From contig CAIYQV010000380.1 in assembly GCA_903928365.1 (NCBI GenBank), positions 1 to 11,610 on the forward strand: a DNA stretch of 11,610 nt, read 5' to 3'. The notes beneath the pieces were generated by a model. It was not told the DNA's origin and ran no database searches. It saw nothing but the letters and a program-made list of their open reading frames with translations. A program made the position numbers and the translations under genes. Positions 1 to 7,182 of the stretch are shown in pieces (the stretch's first letter is position 1; each line of letters starts with the position of its first letter). Source of the stretch: an uncultured Flavobacteriia bacterium. Lineage in GTDB: Bacteria > Bacteroidota > Bacteroidia > Flavobacteriales_D > Crocinitomicaceae.

Positions 1-76
1 CTTCGACGATGCTCAGGGTAAAAAGACTTCAAGACAACCCTTCGACGATGCTCAGGGTAAAAAGACTTCAAGACAA
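1..76. repeat. Two tandem copies of a 37-bp unit with a CTTCG...GCTCAGGG palindrome-like core
   Basis: Positions 1-37 and 40-76 are identical, giving a 39-base period. Each unit begins with CTTCGACGATGCTCAGGG and ends with a purine-rich tail (AAGACTTCAAGACAA). The core is a weak imperfect palindrome: CCCT at 38-41 can pair with AGGG at 54-57. From general knowledge, sequences of the type CCTTCGAC-n-GCTCAGG are dispersed intergenic repeats in many bacterial genomes and give spurious short reading frames. The first copy is cut by the window edge, so the array may be longer to the left. No coding role is likely. Confidence 0.8.
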
Positions 77-112
77 AAGACTTTGCCGTCTGACCGAGTG
101 CGATGCGATACA

Positions 113-132
113 TTCCGACGCTTCGGTCGGAA
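113..132. repeat. Perfect 7-bp inverted repeat (hairpin)
   Basis: TTCCGAC at 113-119 and GTCGGAA at 126-132 are exact reverse complements around the six-base loop GCTTCG. The hairpin is GC-rich and lies between the tandem repeat and the third palindromic motif. No T-run follows on either strand, so it is a poor terminator. It may be part of a composite dispersed repeat or a transcript-stabilising structure; the sequence does not decide. Confidence 0.6.
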
Positions 133-136
133 CACT

Positions 137-155
137 CCCTTCGATAAACTCAGGG
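137..155. repeat. Third, diverged copy of the CTTCG...CTCAGGG motif
   Basis: CCCTTCGATAAACTCAGGG at 137-155 matches the core at 38-57 apart from its centre, keeping the CCCTTCGA and CTCAGGG arms. On the minus strand it translates within the string SLSKG, which I recognise as a frequent artefact of reading this repeat class as protein. This is one reason the short frames in 9-240 are not called as genes. Confidence 0.65.
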
Positions 156-362
156 CGCGGCGGACTGACGCGTCGGTTATTAAATTATCGGTCATTAAGG
201 GCAGCCTACACCATTCTCCCTCAATAAATCTAGTGATCATGCGCTATTTTTACTGAGTATTTTTAAATATTCATTTTATTTTTACTCGGTTTATTTATTG
301 TTTTTAATCGTCACCCTCCTCGGTATGCTCACAAGAAAAAAAGAAATGTAAAACTAATCTAC
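156..362. other. Gene-free AT-rich intergenic stretch
   Basis: After a short GC-rich part containing the 8-bp palindrome GACGCGTC (167-174), the sequence from about 235 becomes very AT-rich, with runs of T and A. I see no reading frame with protein-like composition, no tRNA or rRNA pattern and no convincing promoter. Together with 1-155 it separates whatever lies left of the window from the end of the minus-strand gene. Confidence 0.6.
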
Positions 363-417
363 GAAAAGAAAATTTCGGTGAAGTGGGCTGAGCGATGCCG
401 AAGCCCACTACTTCACC
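363..417 (-). terminator. Rho-independent terminator overlapping the stop codon of the T9SS cargo gene
   Basis: Positions 377-382 (GGTGAA) pair with 412-417 (TTCACC), and 383-389 (GTGGGCT) pair with 402-408 (AGCCCAC). This makes a 13-bp stem interrupted by a 3-base bulge (409-411) and closed by a 12-base loop. Read on the minus strand, the stem is followed by GAAATTTTCTTTT (363-375), a T-rich tail suited to intrinsic termination. The gene's TAG stop (408-410) and its last codons lie inside the hairpin. On the plus strand no T-run follows, so the signal is directional. The loop-side arm contains CTTCGGCATCGCTCAG, resembling the repeat cores at 1-57. Confidence 0.75.
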
Positions 418-3400
418 ACAGACAACTTAAACGACTGCGTCACATCTCCGGAACGAAGGTTGACAAAATACGTACCCTCGGCTAATTTATCGGCATCAAC
501 GACATATTCATAATACCCGGATTGCAACACATTACCGTTTTCCATGACTTGAGCTGACCTTCCGCGATCATCGTCTAAAGAAAGGAATACCTCCGCTGGA
601 TTTGTAAGATAGATCCGAACAACAAAATCCTTGTAGATTGGATTCGGGAATACGGGAAGTAACACAATGGATTCTCCTTCTACGTTTTTACATACCTTAT
701 TATTGTCCAGATATGTTTCTAAGGTTCCATACAAATCATGTGCTTGTCCACTTACGCAGACATACGATTCTATAGCATCCTGATCCGAAAAAATAGACGT
801 AGGCATTGCACTGAATACGTAAATGGAATCTTCCGTTGGCTTCAAGGTGCCATTCCAGGTCTCATTGAACAACAATCCTTTGGGTGTTTCCACTACGAGA
901 TCTGCGCCCGTCAAGTCTACTGTTCCCTTGTTCTTCAGTTTAACGCCCATGATGTACCAGTTCCCATCCTTCTGAAGGAACAAATTGGAAATCTCCAGGT
1001 CAATACGTTCACGTTGAATGAGTACCTCCTGGTAACTGGAATCCACACAACCGGAAGGACTCAAAGCCACTAAAAGCACCGTCAAGGTAGAATCGGCAAA
1101 CTGCGCATCAAAGATATGCTCCGGTGAAAAATCAGTGGAGAAACCGCCATCACCAAAGGTCCATAAAGCAACAGAACCAGGATTGGAGGTATTTTCAAAT
1201 GTAAAAGGTTGACCCGCAGCTACAATGCCTGGATACGTAGAAAACGACGCATTGAACTGCTCACTCACATCAAAAAACTGACTGTTTTGTGCCGCACATC
1301 CCTGAGCAGACCAGGTGAACAATTCCACTTGTTGTTGACCCAGCGAAGTCACCAACCATGATGCATTCACTCCATAAAGCGTATCCGTTTGATTGATTAC
1401 CCATATGGTAGAATCAATCGCCCCTGATGGAACTTCTGAAGTATTTTCCAGGGTGACATACGAATCCACACATGCAGCTCCGATCTGAAGAGAGGTCAGC
1501 GGTAAAGCGTACACCACTACTTCTTGCATTAATGTAGAAGAACAATTGTATAGGTTTGTAATTTGAAGTGAAACCGAATTGATTCCGTAATCCGGATAAG
1601 TATGCTGCGGATTCACCAAAATCGAACTTGTATTATCACCAAAATCCCACAAATACGTAGAGGAAGCTTGCGTATTCGATGTATTTAAAAACTGGATCGG
1701 TGTTCCCTGACAGGTACTTTCAAAAACGAAATTAGGAACAGGTGAAGGATCGATTTGTACACTTTGAGTGATACTGTCTTTGCAGCCATTTCCATCCGTT
1801 ACAACCAATTTTACGATGTAGGTACCCACCTCATCGTATATCCGGTTTGGGATAGGAATATTCGAGAAGTTGTAGGAGCCGGTGGCAGGTATACCGAAAT
1901 TCCAGGAATACGAGGTGACCTGTGAGCTACCTACTTGCGTACCATCTGTAAACTGCACTTCCTGATCGACACAGTGTCCGGAGAACGTATAAACAGCCGT
2001 TGGATTGGCAAACACCTCTATCGTGTCATAATGATACGCACCACAACCACCGAGTGACTGAACATACAATTCTATCGGATAGACCCCAGGAGACGGATAC
2101 GTGTAATTCACATTTTGCTGGTTGATCATGGTTCCATTACCCAGATCCCACTGCCATTGCGCTACAAAATCAGCACCGACTCCTGTGCTTTGATCCTGGA
2201 TATTGGCTTGAGGCCCAAAACACTGATTGTCAACATTAAAATCAGCTAATGGAGCTGTACCAACGTTGGTTATGTAAATGGTATCTCTTCCAATACATCC
2301 ATTTTCATTTGATGCTTCCACCCAGTAATAGCCTGATGGACCGACATTGTAAAACGTTTGTGTTGTAAATGCTCCGTCTTGCCAAGAATATGCAACAGTT
2401 TGATCTGCACCCATTTGTAATGAAATCGGATTACCTGTGCACAAGGTAGTGTCGTTACCAAGAAATGGAACATTTTGATAATTATCTAATGTCAATTGTA
2501 ATGTGTCAGAAAAGAATTGACAACCAAAATTATCTGAAATAATAACGGAATAGGACCCTGGACTTGAAATGCTCAGTGCACTTTGAGTAGATCCGTCTGA
2601 CCAATTAAAACTAAAATCTGATGGCGGGAATGAAGTTGCCCAACTGATTTGGGTGTTTGAACAAATCACGTCAGTTTGTGGGGTATTCAAAGCAAATGGA
2701 GGTACAACCTTCACAGTATCGTATGAAAACCTTCCAAAAATATCAGTCGCTCTTAGAATGTAAGTTCCCGGACTCGTTACTGTGATTGAAGGTGTCGTTT
2801 GTCCGGTATTCCAAAGATAGTTCTCATAGGGGAAATTTGCTGATAAAGTCTCACTTACACAAAATGTATTAGAGGTATAATTTGGGATAATATCCATACC
2901 AAGTGAAACAGGCGGAGCGTACTTATTCATTAAATATTGCTCGACTAGCATTCTTTGAGATGGAGTCAAATCCGTATTGAAAATTACAACCGAAAAAAGT
3001 TCTTTTTTACCCCATGCATAGTTTGAAATGTCACTACCGAAATAGATTTTGTTGGATAACGTAGCTCCTCCCGTTGTTGTTCTCGTTGGTTGCGTAAATG
3101 GCATTCCATTATAATTGTAATTTGTTGCGGAACCGGTGCGTACATAACTCAATTCGAAGGGTATATCATTGGAGCAAGGGTTGTAGTTACCGAATGGATT
3201 ACTTTCTATAAAACCGCCACCGACCTGATCTGTAGAACCTGGCCGACCAATCCAAAAACCGGTATTGTATCCATGATCAATAAATCGACCATAACCCTCC
3301 TCTCCTGCATGCTGAATTCCTACCATAAAAATACTGGCATCAGAAAACGAATATGTTGCGGAACTAATTAAGCGTTGGGTACCATCGAATTTGATCCCAG

Positions 3401-3908
3401 ATTGATTGCTTAGGGAAGAATACCCGGACGATACGGTTGGTCTTCTAGAAGGGATGTCTGCAGCGAAAGAATATGCGTTTGAACTTAAATCTCCCCATTG
3501 CTGAACCTTGTTGGATACATCCAACGTTACAAGAGAGTCCGAACTTAACCACAAGGTCAAATCACTCAGGTCAGTGGGTGAAAAAATAGTAAAGGTACCG
3601 ACATTGGACTGGTAAGATTGTCCACCTATCAAAGTAGAGATTTTCCAGAAATAAGCCCCAGAAACCAAAGGGGTGGCAATCTGATAGGAATTGACTGAAG
3701 AATTGAAAGTTTGATAATTCTGAATGAATGATACGTCCTGAGCTAATTCAATCTGGTAAGAGGTAGCACCATTGACACTGTTCCACAATAACAACGGTTT
3801 TGTATTATCCGATACCAACCCATCACGTGGACTCACCAACGAGCATTCCTGTCCAAAAGATGAAATAACATTCCAAAATAGAGCGCAACAAAGCAAATAA
3901 ATACGCAT
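408..3908 (-). CDS. Large secreted modular protein (Fn3-like, LamG-like, PKD) with type A T9SS sorting domain
   Basis: This 1166-residue protein begins with a signal peptide (about 1-20, hydrophobic core ending SSFGQ). By eye the modules are: Fn3-like 21-110 (ends AYFWKISTLIGG...GTFTIF); LamG/concanavalin-like lectin fold 111-330 (LTLWLSSDSL, GIKFDGTQRL); three short Ig-like or gliding-motility-type repeats about 338-548, each with a YLWNTG/FNWSDG/YSWQDG core; five PKD-type modules about 552-966 (WQWDLGNG, YSWNFG, YLWDFGDN, a degenerate one near 836, LWTFGDGG); a CARDB-like segment about 967-1080; and a C-terminal type A T9SS sorting domain 1086-1166 (VFPNP, LAEGTYFVNL, SFKLSVVK). In this family the C-terminal domain directs export across the outer membrane and is removed by the PorU sortase. 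Lectin and PKD modules suggest adhesion or glycan binding, but no enzyme domain is visible, so the ligand is unknown. It is transcribed away from the polysaccharide operon. Confidence 0.93.
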   Translation of the reverse strand: MRIYLLCCALFWNVISSFGQECSLVSPRDGLVSDNTKPLLLWNSVNGATSYQIELAQDVSFIQNYQTFNSSVNSYQIATPLVSGAYFWKISTLIGGQSYQSNVGTFTIFSPTDLSDLTLWLSSDSLVTLDVSNKVQQWGDLSSNAYSFAADIPSRRPTVSSGYSSLSNQSGIKFDGTQRLISSATYSFSDASIFMVGIQHAGEEGYGRFIDHGYNTGFWIGRPGSTDQVGGGFIESNPFGNYNPCSNDIPFELSYVRTGSATNYNYNGMPFTQPTRTTTGGATLSNKIYFGSDISNYAWGKKELFSVVIFNTDLTPSQRMLVEQYLMNKYAPPVSLGMDIIPNYTSNTFCVSETLSANFPYENYLWNTGQTTPSITVTSPGTYILRATDIFGRFSYDTVKVVPPFALNTPQTDVICSNTQISWATSFPPSDFSFNWSDGSTQSALSISSPGSYSVIISDNFGCQFFSDTLQLTLDNYQNVPFLGNDTTLCTGNPISLQMGADQTVAYSWQDGAFTTQTFYNVGPSGYYWVEASNENGCIGRDTIYITNVGTAPLADFNVDNQCFGPQANIQDQSTGVGADFVAQWQWDLGNGTMINQQNVNYTYPSPGVYPIELYVQSLGGCGAYHYDTIEVFANPTAVYTFSGHCVDQEVQFTDGTQVGSSQVTSYSWNFGIPATGSYNFSNIPIPNRIYDEVGTYIVKLVVTDGNGCKDSITQSVQIDPSPVPNFVFESTCQGTPIQFLNTSNTQASSTYLWDFGDNTSSILVNPQHTYPDYGINSVSLQITNLYNCSSTLMQEVVVYALPLTSLQIGAACVDSYVTLENTSEVPSGAIDSTIWVINQTDTLYGVNASWLVTSLGQQQVELFTWSAQGCAAQNSQFFDVSEQFNASFSTYPGIVAAGQPFTFENTSNPGSVALWTFGDGGFSTDFSPEHIFDAQFADSTLTVLLVALSPSGCVDSSYQEVLIQRERIDLEISNLFLQKDGNWYIMGVKLKNKGTVDLTGADLVVETPKGLLFNETWNGTLKPTEDSIYVFSAMPTSIFSDQDAIESYVCVSGQAHDLYGTLETYLDNNKVCKNVEGESIVLLPVFPNPIYKDFVVRIYLTNPAEVFLSLDDDRGRSAQVMENGNVLQSGYYEYVVDADKLAEGTYFVNLRSGDVTQSFKLSVVK

Positions 3909-3930
3909 TCAGTCAACTTTTAAACCTGTG

Positions 3931-3938
3931 CTAAGTTA
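3931..3938 (-). promoter_or_regulatory. Weak candidate -7 element for the T9SS cargo gene
   Basis: On the minus strand TAACTTAG fits the Bacteroidota -7 consensus TAnnTTTG at all but one defined base. It lies 22 bases before the ATG at 3908. I see no convincing TTTG -33 box at the usual distance, and the leader would be short. It is a suggestion only. Confidence 0.25.
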
Positions 3939-3994
3939 CAAAAAATGAGTGTTAAATGACCATTCACTTAAGGTTTCAATAACAGAGACAGGCA

Positions 3995-4014
3995 AATTGA
4001 GAAATAATTGAGAA
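3995..4014. repeat. Phased 9-bp direct repeat upstream of the wzm promoter
   Basis: AATTGAGAA occurs at 3995-4003 and again at 4006-4014, an 11-base period close to one helical turn. A partly related AGAATG follows at 4021-4026 after AGAATG at 4011-4016. The repeats sit 22-41 bases before the -7 element at 4036, where an activator or repressor could bind. Function is inferred from position alone. Confidence 0.4.
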
Positions 4015-4035
4015 TGGTTCAGAATGTATTTTAGC

Positions 4036-4043
4036 TACCTTTG
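4036..4043 (+). promoter_or_regulatory. Bacteroidota-type -7 promoter element for the polysaccharide operon
   Basis: TACCTTTG is an exact match to TAnnTTTG, the -7 consensus used by the Bacteroidota primary sigma factor. A start of transcription near 4050 would leave a leader of about 57 bases before the TTG at 4107. The -33 box is weak: ATTG at 4007-4010 is 25 bases upstream, further than the usual 19-21. It is the only good match in the divergent region and is placed properly for the operon. Confidence 0.5.
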
Positions 4044-4106
4044 AGGTATCAATCAGAAAAATAACCATTTCAAATACCTAATTCCAACACATTTTATCTT
4101 TTTGAA

Positions 4107-4970
4107 TTGAGCACAACAGATGTAAATAGCGATTCTTCTAATTGGACTGAGATCATCACCCCAAAGCGCTCTTTATTTCACATTGGTTTAAAAGAAATTT
4201 GGCACTACCGTGACTTGATCCGGATATTTGTGAAGAGAGACATTGTATCTTCTTACAAACAAACTGTTTTGGGTCCGATTTGGCTCTTCCTTGGACCGGT
4301 TTTTACAACTTTCATCTACATTTTCGTATTCAACAACATTGCTTCTATTTCAACTGATGACATCCCTGCCCCACTCTTTTACCTAGCGGGAATAACTATT
4401 TGGAATTATTTTCAATCGTGTTTGGGAGGCACATCTTCGACCTTTACATCAAATGCCGCCATATTTGGAAAGGTCTATTTCCCTAGACTAGTATCACCTA
4501 TAGCCACGGTAATTTCAAACTTGTACAGATTTTTCATTCAATTGGCACTATTTCTCTGTTGCTGGGCATATTACAGTTCACAGGATATGGTTCATCCGAA
4601 CAAATATTTATTATTATTACCGGTCATCTTATTGTTAATGGGAATGATGGCTCTGGGATTAGGGATTATTATTTCCTCATTGACAACAAAATACCGAGAC
4701 CTTACTTTTTTTATATCATTTGGAGTAACCCTGCTGATGTATGCTACACCGGTAATTTATCCTGTTTCTGCGATACCTGCAACGTATAAAAAATTCATCC
4801 TGTACAATCCTGTTTCACCATTAATAGAGGCTTTTCGCTTTGGATTTACGGGATCAGGCACACTCAGTTTAGCTGGAATAGGATACAGTTCCATCTTTGC
4901 ACTTCTTACTTTAATTATCGGCATTGTGTTATTCAATCGAATTGAAAAGAATTTTGCAGATACCGTTTGA
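4107..4970 (+). CDS. wzm: ABC-2 type polysaccharide/polyol phosphate export permease (Wzm-like)
   Basis: This 287-residue inner-membrane protein is the channel half of an ABC exporter that moves undecaprenyl-linked glycans to the periplasm. Six hydrophobic segments are visible near residues 55-78, 86-106, 132-155, 166-191, 198-221 and 254-276. Family hallmarks include KRDIVSSYKQTVLGPIW (43-59), FGKVYFPRLVSP (120-131), TKYRDL (194-199) and the ending RIEKNFADTV. The start is TTG: an in-frame TAA lies at 4062-4064, no ATG occurs between it and 4107, and the first in-frame ATG comes only after the third membrane segment, so a shorter ATG start would destroy the protein. It is first in the operon and is followed after 3 bases by the ATPase gene, the usual pairing. 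Family assignment is secure; the transported glycan is unknown. Confidence 0.95.
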   Translation: MSTTDVNSDSSNWTEIITPKRSLFHIGLKEIWHYRDLIRIFVKRDIVSSYKQTVLGPIWLFLGPVFTTFIYIFVFNNIASISTDDIPAPLFYLAGITIWNYFQSCLGGTSSTFTSNAAIFGKVYFPRLVSPIATVISNLYRFFIQLALFLCCWAYYSSQDMVHPNKYLLLLPVILLLMGMMALGLGIIISSLTTKYRDLTFFISFGVTLLMYATPVIYPVSAIPATYKKFILYNPVSPLIEAFRFGFTGSGTLSLAGIGYSSIFALLTLIIGIVLFNRIEKNFADTV

Positions 4971-4973
4971 TCA

Positions 4974-6278
4974 ATGCAGCAATCTAAGACGGTCATAGAA
5001 TTTAGCGGTGTTTCCAAACGATACAGACTTGGAAACGTAGGAAGTCAAACAATTAAGGAAGACTTAGGCAGACTGTGGAATAAACTTTCACGGAAAGATG
5101 CGCAAACCACATTTGAAGGTGAATTGAATGACCGTACCACTACTGGAAAAAGCAATTTTGTATGGTCATTAAAGGATATTGATCTTCAAATTAACCAAGG
5201 TGATGTAATAGGCATTATCGGTAAAAATGGTGCTGGAAAAAGTACGCTGTTAAAATTACTGTCGAAAGTTACAGCCCCAACAGAAGGTACGATTAAGATC
5301 CAGGGCAGAATAGCTTCTCTTCTCGAAGTTGGAACAGGGTTTCATCCTGAACTCACAGGGAGAGAAAACATTTTCCTGAATGGTGCCATTCTGGGAATGC
5401 GTAAAACGGAAATAGAAAGGAAACTAAATGATATTATCGCTTTTGCAGGTGTTGAAAGATATATAGACACGCCTGTAAAACGCTACTCATCCGGAATGTA
5501 TGTTCGACTTGCATTTGCCGTTGCTGCACATCTGGAGTCAGATATTCTGATCATTGACGAAGTGCTTGCTGTTGGTGATGCCGAATTTCAGAAGAAATGC
5601 ATCGGAAAAATGAAGGATGTAAGTCAGAATGAAGGTCGGACGGTTCTTTTTGTAAGTCACAATATGGATGCAATTGCCCGTTTATGCAATAAATGTATTT
5701 ATTTGAAAAACGGACAGTTAGTTGCCACAGGCAATACCGACAAAATTCTGCAATCCTATATCACAGCAGAAACCAATACACATTCATCCATTCTGTTTCC
5801 TGGTAAAGATGCTCCAGGAAATGACCTTGTAAGACTAAGATCCGCCTGCATTGTTGACTCATCAATGAATGAAAAGGTGAATCTCATGATCAATGAAACC
5901 GTTGGGATTAAAATGGAATTTGAGGTACTTCAAAATACGAATGACTTATTGTGTGGATTCAATCTGTACAACCAGCAGGATGTGCATATATTAAGCTCCC
6001 ATGATACCGCAAATTTGGGTTTCGAATACGTTCCAGGTATTTATGAAGCCACTATTTGGATTCCTCCAAATTTTCTGAGTGAAGGAATGCATTACTGTGG
6101 ATTGGCTGCAATGTCATACACCCCTTTTCAAGTGCATTATCATGATATTGGTTCGATTGGATTTAATGTGAACGACAAATCAGATGGAAATACAGTGCGT
6201 GGGACCTATGGCGGCACCTTTCCAGGTGTCATTCGACCTCAACTAATGTGGAATAAAATTGAGCAAAAACGACTTTAA
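4974..6278 (+). CDS. wzt: ABC polysaccharide exporter ATPase with C-terminal carbohydrate-binding domain (Wzt-like)
   Basis: This 434-residue protein powers Wzm. The nucleotide-binding domain (about 1-265) has Walker A GKNGAGKST (83-91), the signature YSSGM (171-175) replacing LSGGQ as is normal in this subfamily, Walker B ILIIDE (191-196), and the switch histidine in SHN (H229). LLEVGTGFHPELTGREN (116-132) is diagnostic of O-antigen/teichoic acid/capsule exporters. An insertion near residues 36-60 before the core strand is common in Wzt. The C-terminal part (about 280-430) resembles the Wzt C-terminal beta-sandwich, which in Escherichia coli O8/O9a and related systems binds the finished chain end and gives substrate specificity. 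Translation is probably coupled: 3 bases separate it from wzm and 1 base from the next gene. The tail means export likely depends on a specific terminal structure. Confidence 0.95.
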   Translation: MQQSKTVIEFSGVSKRYRLGNVGSQTIKEDLGRLWNKLSRKDAQTTFEGELNDRTTTGKSNFVWSLKDIDLQINQGDVIGIIGKNGAGKSTLLKLLSKVTAPTEGTIKIQGRIASLLEVGTGFHPELTGRENIFLNGAILGMRKTEIERKLNDIIAFAGVERYIDTPVKRYSSGMYVRLAFAVAAHLESDILIIDEVLAVGDAEFQKKCIGKMKDVSQNEGRTVLFVSHNMDAIARLCNKCIYLKNGQLVATGNTDKILQSYITAETNTHSSILFPGKDAPGNDLVRLRSACIVDSSMNEKVNLMINETVGIKMEFEVLQNTNDLLCGFNLYNQQDVHILSSHDTANLGFEYVPGIYEATIWIPPNFLSEGMHYCGLAAMSYTPFQVHYHDIGSIGFNVNDKSDGNTVRGTYGGTFPGVIRPQLMWNKIEQKRL

Positions 6279-6279
6279 A

Positions 6280-7179
6280 ATGAGTGAAAATTTAGACTGG
6301 ACTGGTGAACGATTGGTTACTGACGTGGAGGGTGTTCTTGGTGTTGCAGAACATTTGCACAGATACGCCATTGCCTGCGAAATGGTTGCAGGTAAAAGCG
6401 TTTTGGACATCGCTTCAGGCGAAGGTTATGGAAGTCATTTATTGAGTAAAAATGCTGACTCTGTAATAGGTGTTGATATAAGCGAAGAAGCCGTTGAACA
6501 TGCTAACCGTAAATATGCCCTGAAAGGCAATTTATCTTATCGCGTTGGCTCGGCTTCTGCGATACCTCTTGAAGATAACGCTGTGGACATCGTAACCTCC
6601 TTTGAAACACTGGAACACACCACCGAGCATGATGCATTCATGCAAGAAATTAAACGTGTGTTGAAGCCCGGAGGAATGTTGATCATGTCAACACCGGATA
6701 CGGATTTGTATAAACCACATGATCCCAATAATCCTTATCACGTTAAAGAATTAACAACAGATGAATTTGAGTTATTAATTGCGAAGTACTTTCAAAACTC
6801 GGTATTATTAAATCAGAGGTCAGTCATTGGAACCCTGGTTCAACCAGTACACAAATCAGCAGCAGGGTTTAAAAGCTTCTCAGGAAAATATTCAGATGTA
6901 AGAGAAGGTTATGGTGATGATTTATTTTATGGAAAACCATTATTTAATATTTGTATTGCTTGCGATTCTGAAATTTTGGATAATACGCTTGAAAAAACAA
7001 CTTTATTCAATTATGTCCCCGATTTTTTGAATGAATTTAAAGGGTCAATTGGGTTGATGTTTGAATTACAAGAGTTAAAAAAATTAGCAAATCGATTAGA
7101 AGAATTGGAAAAATCAAAATCTTATTTATTCGCTCAGAAAATTTCAAAATTCCTAAGATTTTTTAGGAAAAATAATTAA
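6280..7179 (+). CDS. Class I SAM-dependent methyltransferase with C-terminal coiled coil; candidate glycan-modifying or chain-capping enzyme
   Basis: I chose the ATG at 6280 (299 residues, MSENLDWTGERL) rather than an upstream in-frame TTG at 6259 inside wzt: it lies one base after the wzt stop and gives the conserved TGER N-terminus. Motif I is VLDIASGEGYGS (41-52), the acidic end of strand 2 is VIGVD (D66), motif IV/post-IV reads DIVTSFETLEH (103-113), followed by RVLKPGGMLIMSTPD (126-140). This is a Methyltransf_11-type fold. Residues about 255-282 are Leu/Glu/Lys-rich (LQELKKLANRLEELEKSK), likely a short coiled coil, and the tail FAQKISKFLRFFRKNN is basic and amphipathic. In WbdD of E. 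coli O9a a methyltransferase with a C-terminal coiled coil and membrane-binding helix caps the O-chain. The similar layout next to wzt suggests, but does not prove, a capping role. Methylation of an internal sugar or of the lipid-linked precursor is also possible. A 7-bp inverted repeat (7150-7169) lies in its last codons. Confidence 0.9.
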   Translation: MSENLDWTGERLVTDVEGVLGVAEHLHRYAIACEMVAGKSVLDIASGEGYGSHLLSKNADSVIGVDISEEAVEHANRKYALKGNLSYRVGSASAIPLEDNAVDIVTSFETLEHTTEHDAFMQEIKRVLKPGGMLIMSTPDTDLYKPHDPNNPYHVKELTTDEFELLIAKYFQNSVLLNQRSVIGTLVQPVHKSAAGFKSFSGKYSDVREGYGDDLFYGKPLFNICIACDSEILDNTLEKTTLFNYVPDFLNEFKGSIGLMFELQELKKLANRLEELEKSKSYLFAQKISKFLRFFRKNN

Positions 7180-7182
7180 GTA

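Noticed and set aside
1..76. Possible CRISPR array from two identical 37-bp units
   Set aside because: The units are separated by only 2 bases, leaving no spacer; there is no third regular copy and no cas gene.
9..240. Two overlapping short reading frames on opposite strands (9-227 plus, 52-240 minus)
   Set aside because: Both are translations of the CTTCG...CTCAGGG repeats; strings such as PSTMLRVK and ALSLSKG are well-known artefacts of this repeat class, and neither has protein-like context.
738..1073. Plus-strand frame of 111 codons inside the T9SS cargo gene
   Set aside because: It is antisense to the strongly supported CARDB-like and PKD-coding region and shows no recognisable domain. 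The same holds for 2270-2473 and 3090-3371.
6259..6279. Upstream TTG start giving the methyltransferase seven extra residues
   Set aside because: It would lie inside the wzt coding region; the ATG at 6280, one base after the wzt stop, gives the typical TGER N-terminus of the family.
7150..7169. Inverted repeat TTCCTAA...TTAGGAA as an internal operon terminator
   Set aside because: The stem is AT-rich, only 7 bp, lies within coding sequence, and is followed by an A-rich rather than T-rich stretch; the next gene starts 3 bases after the stop.
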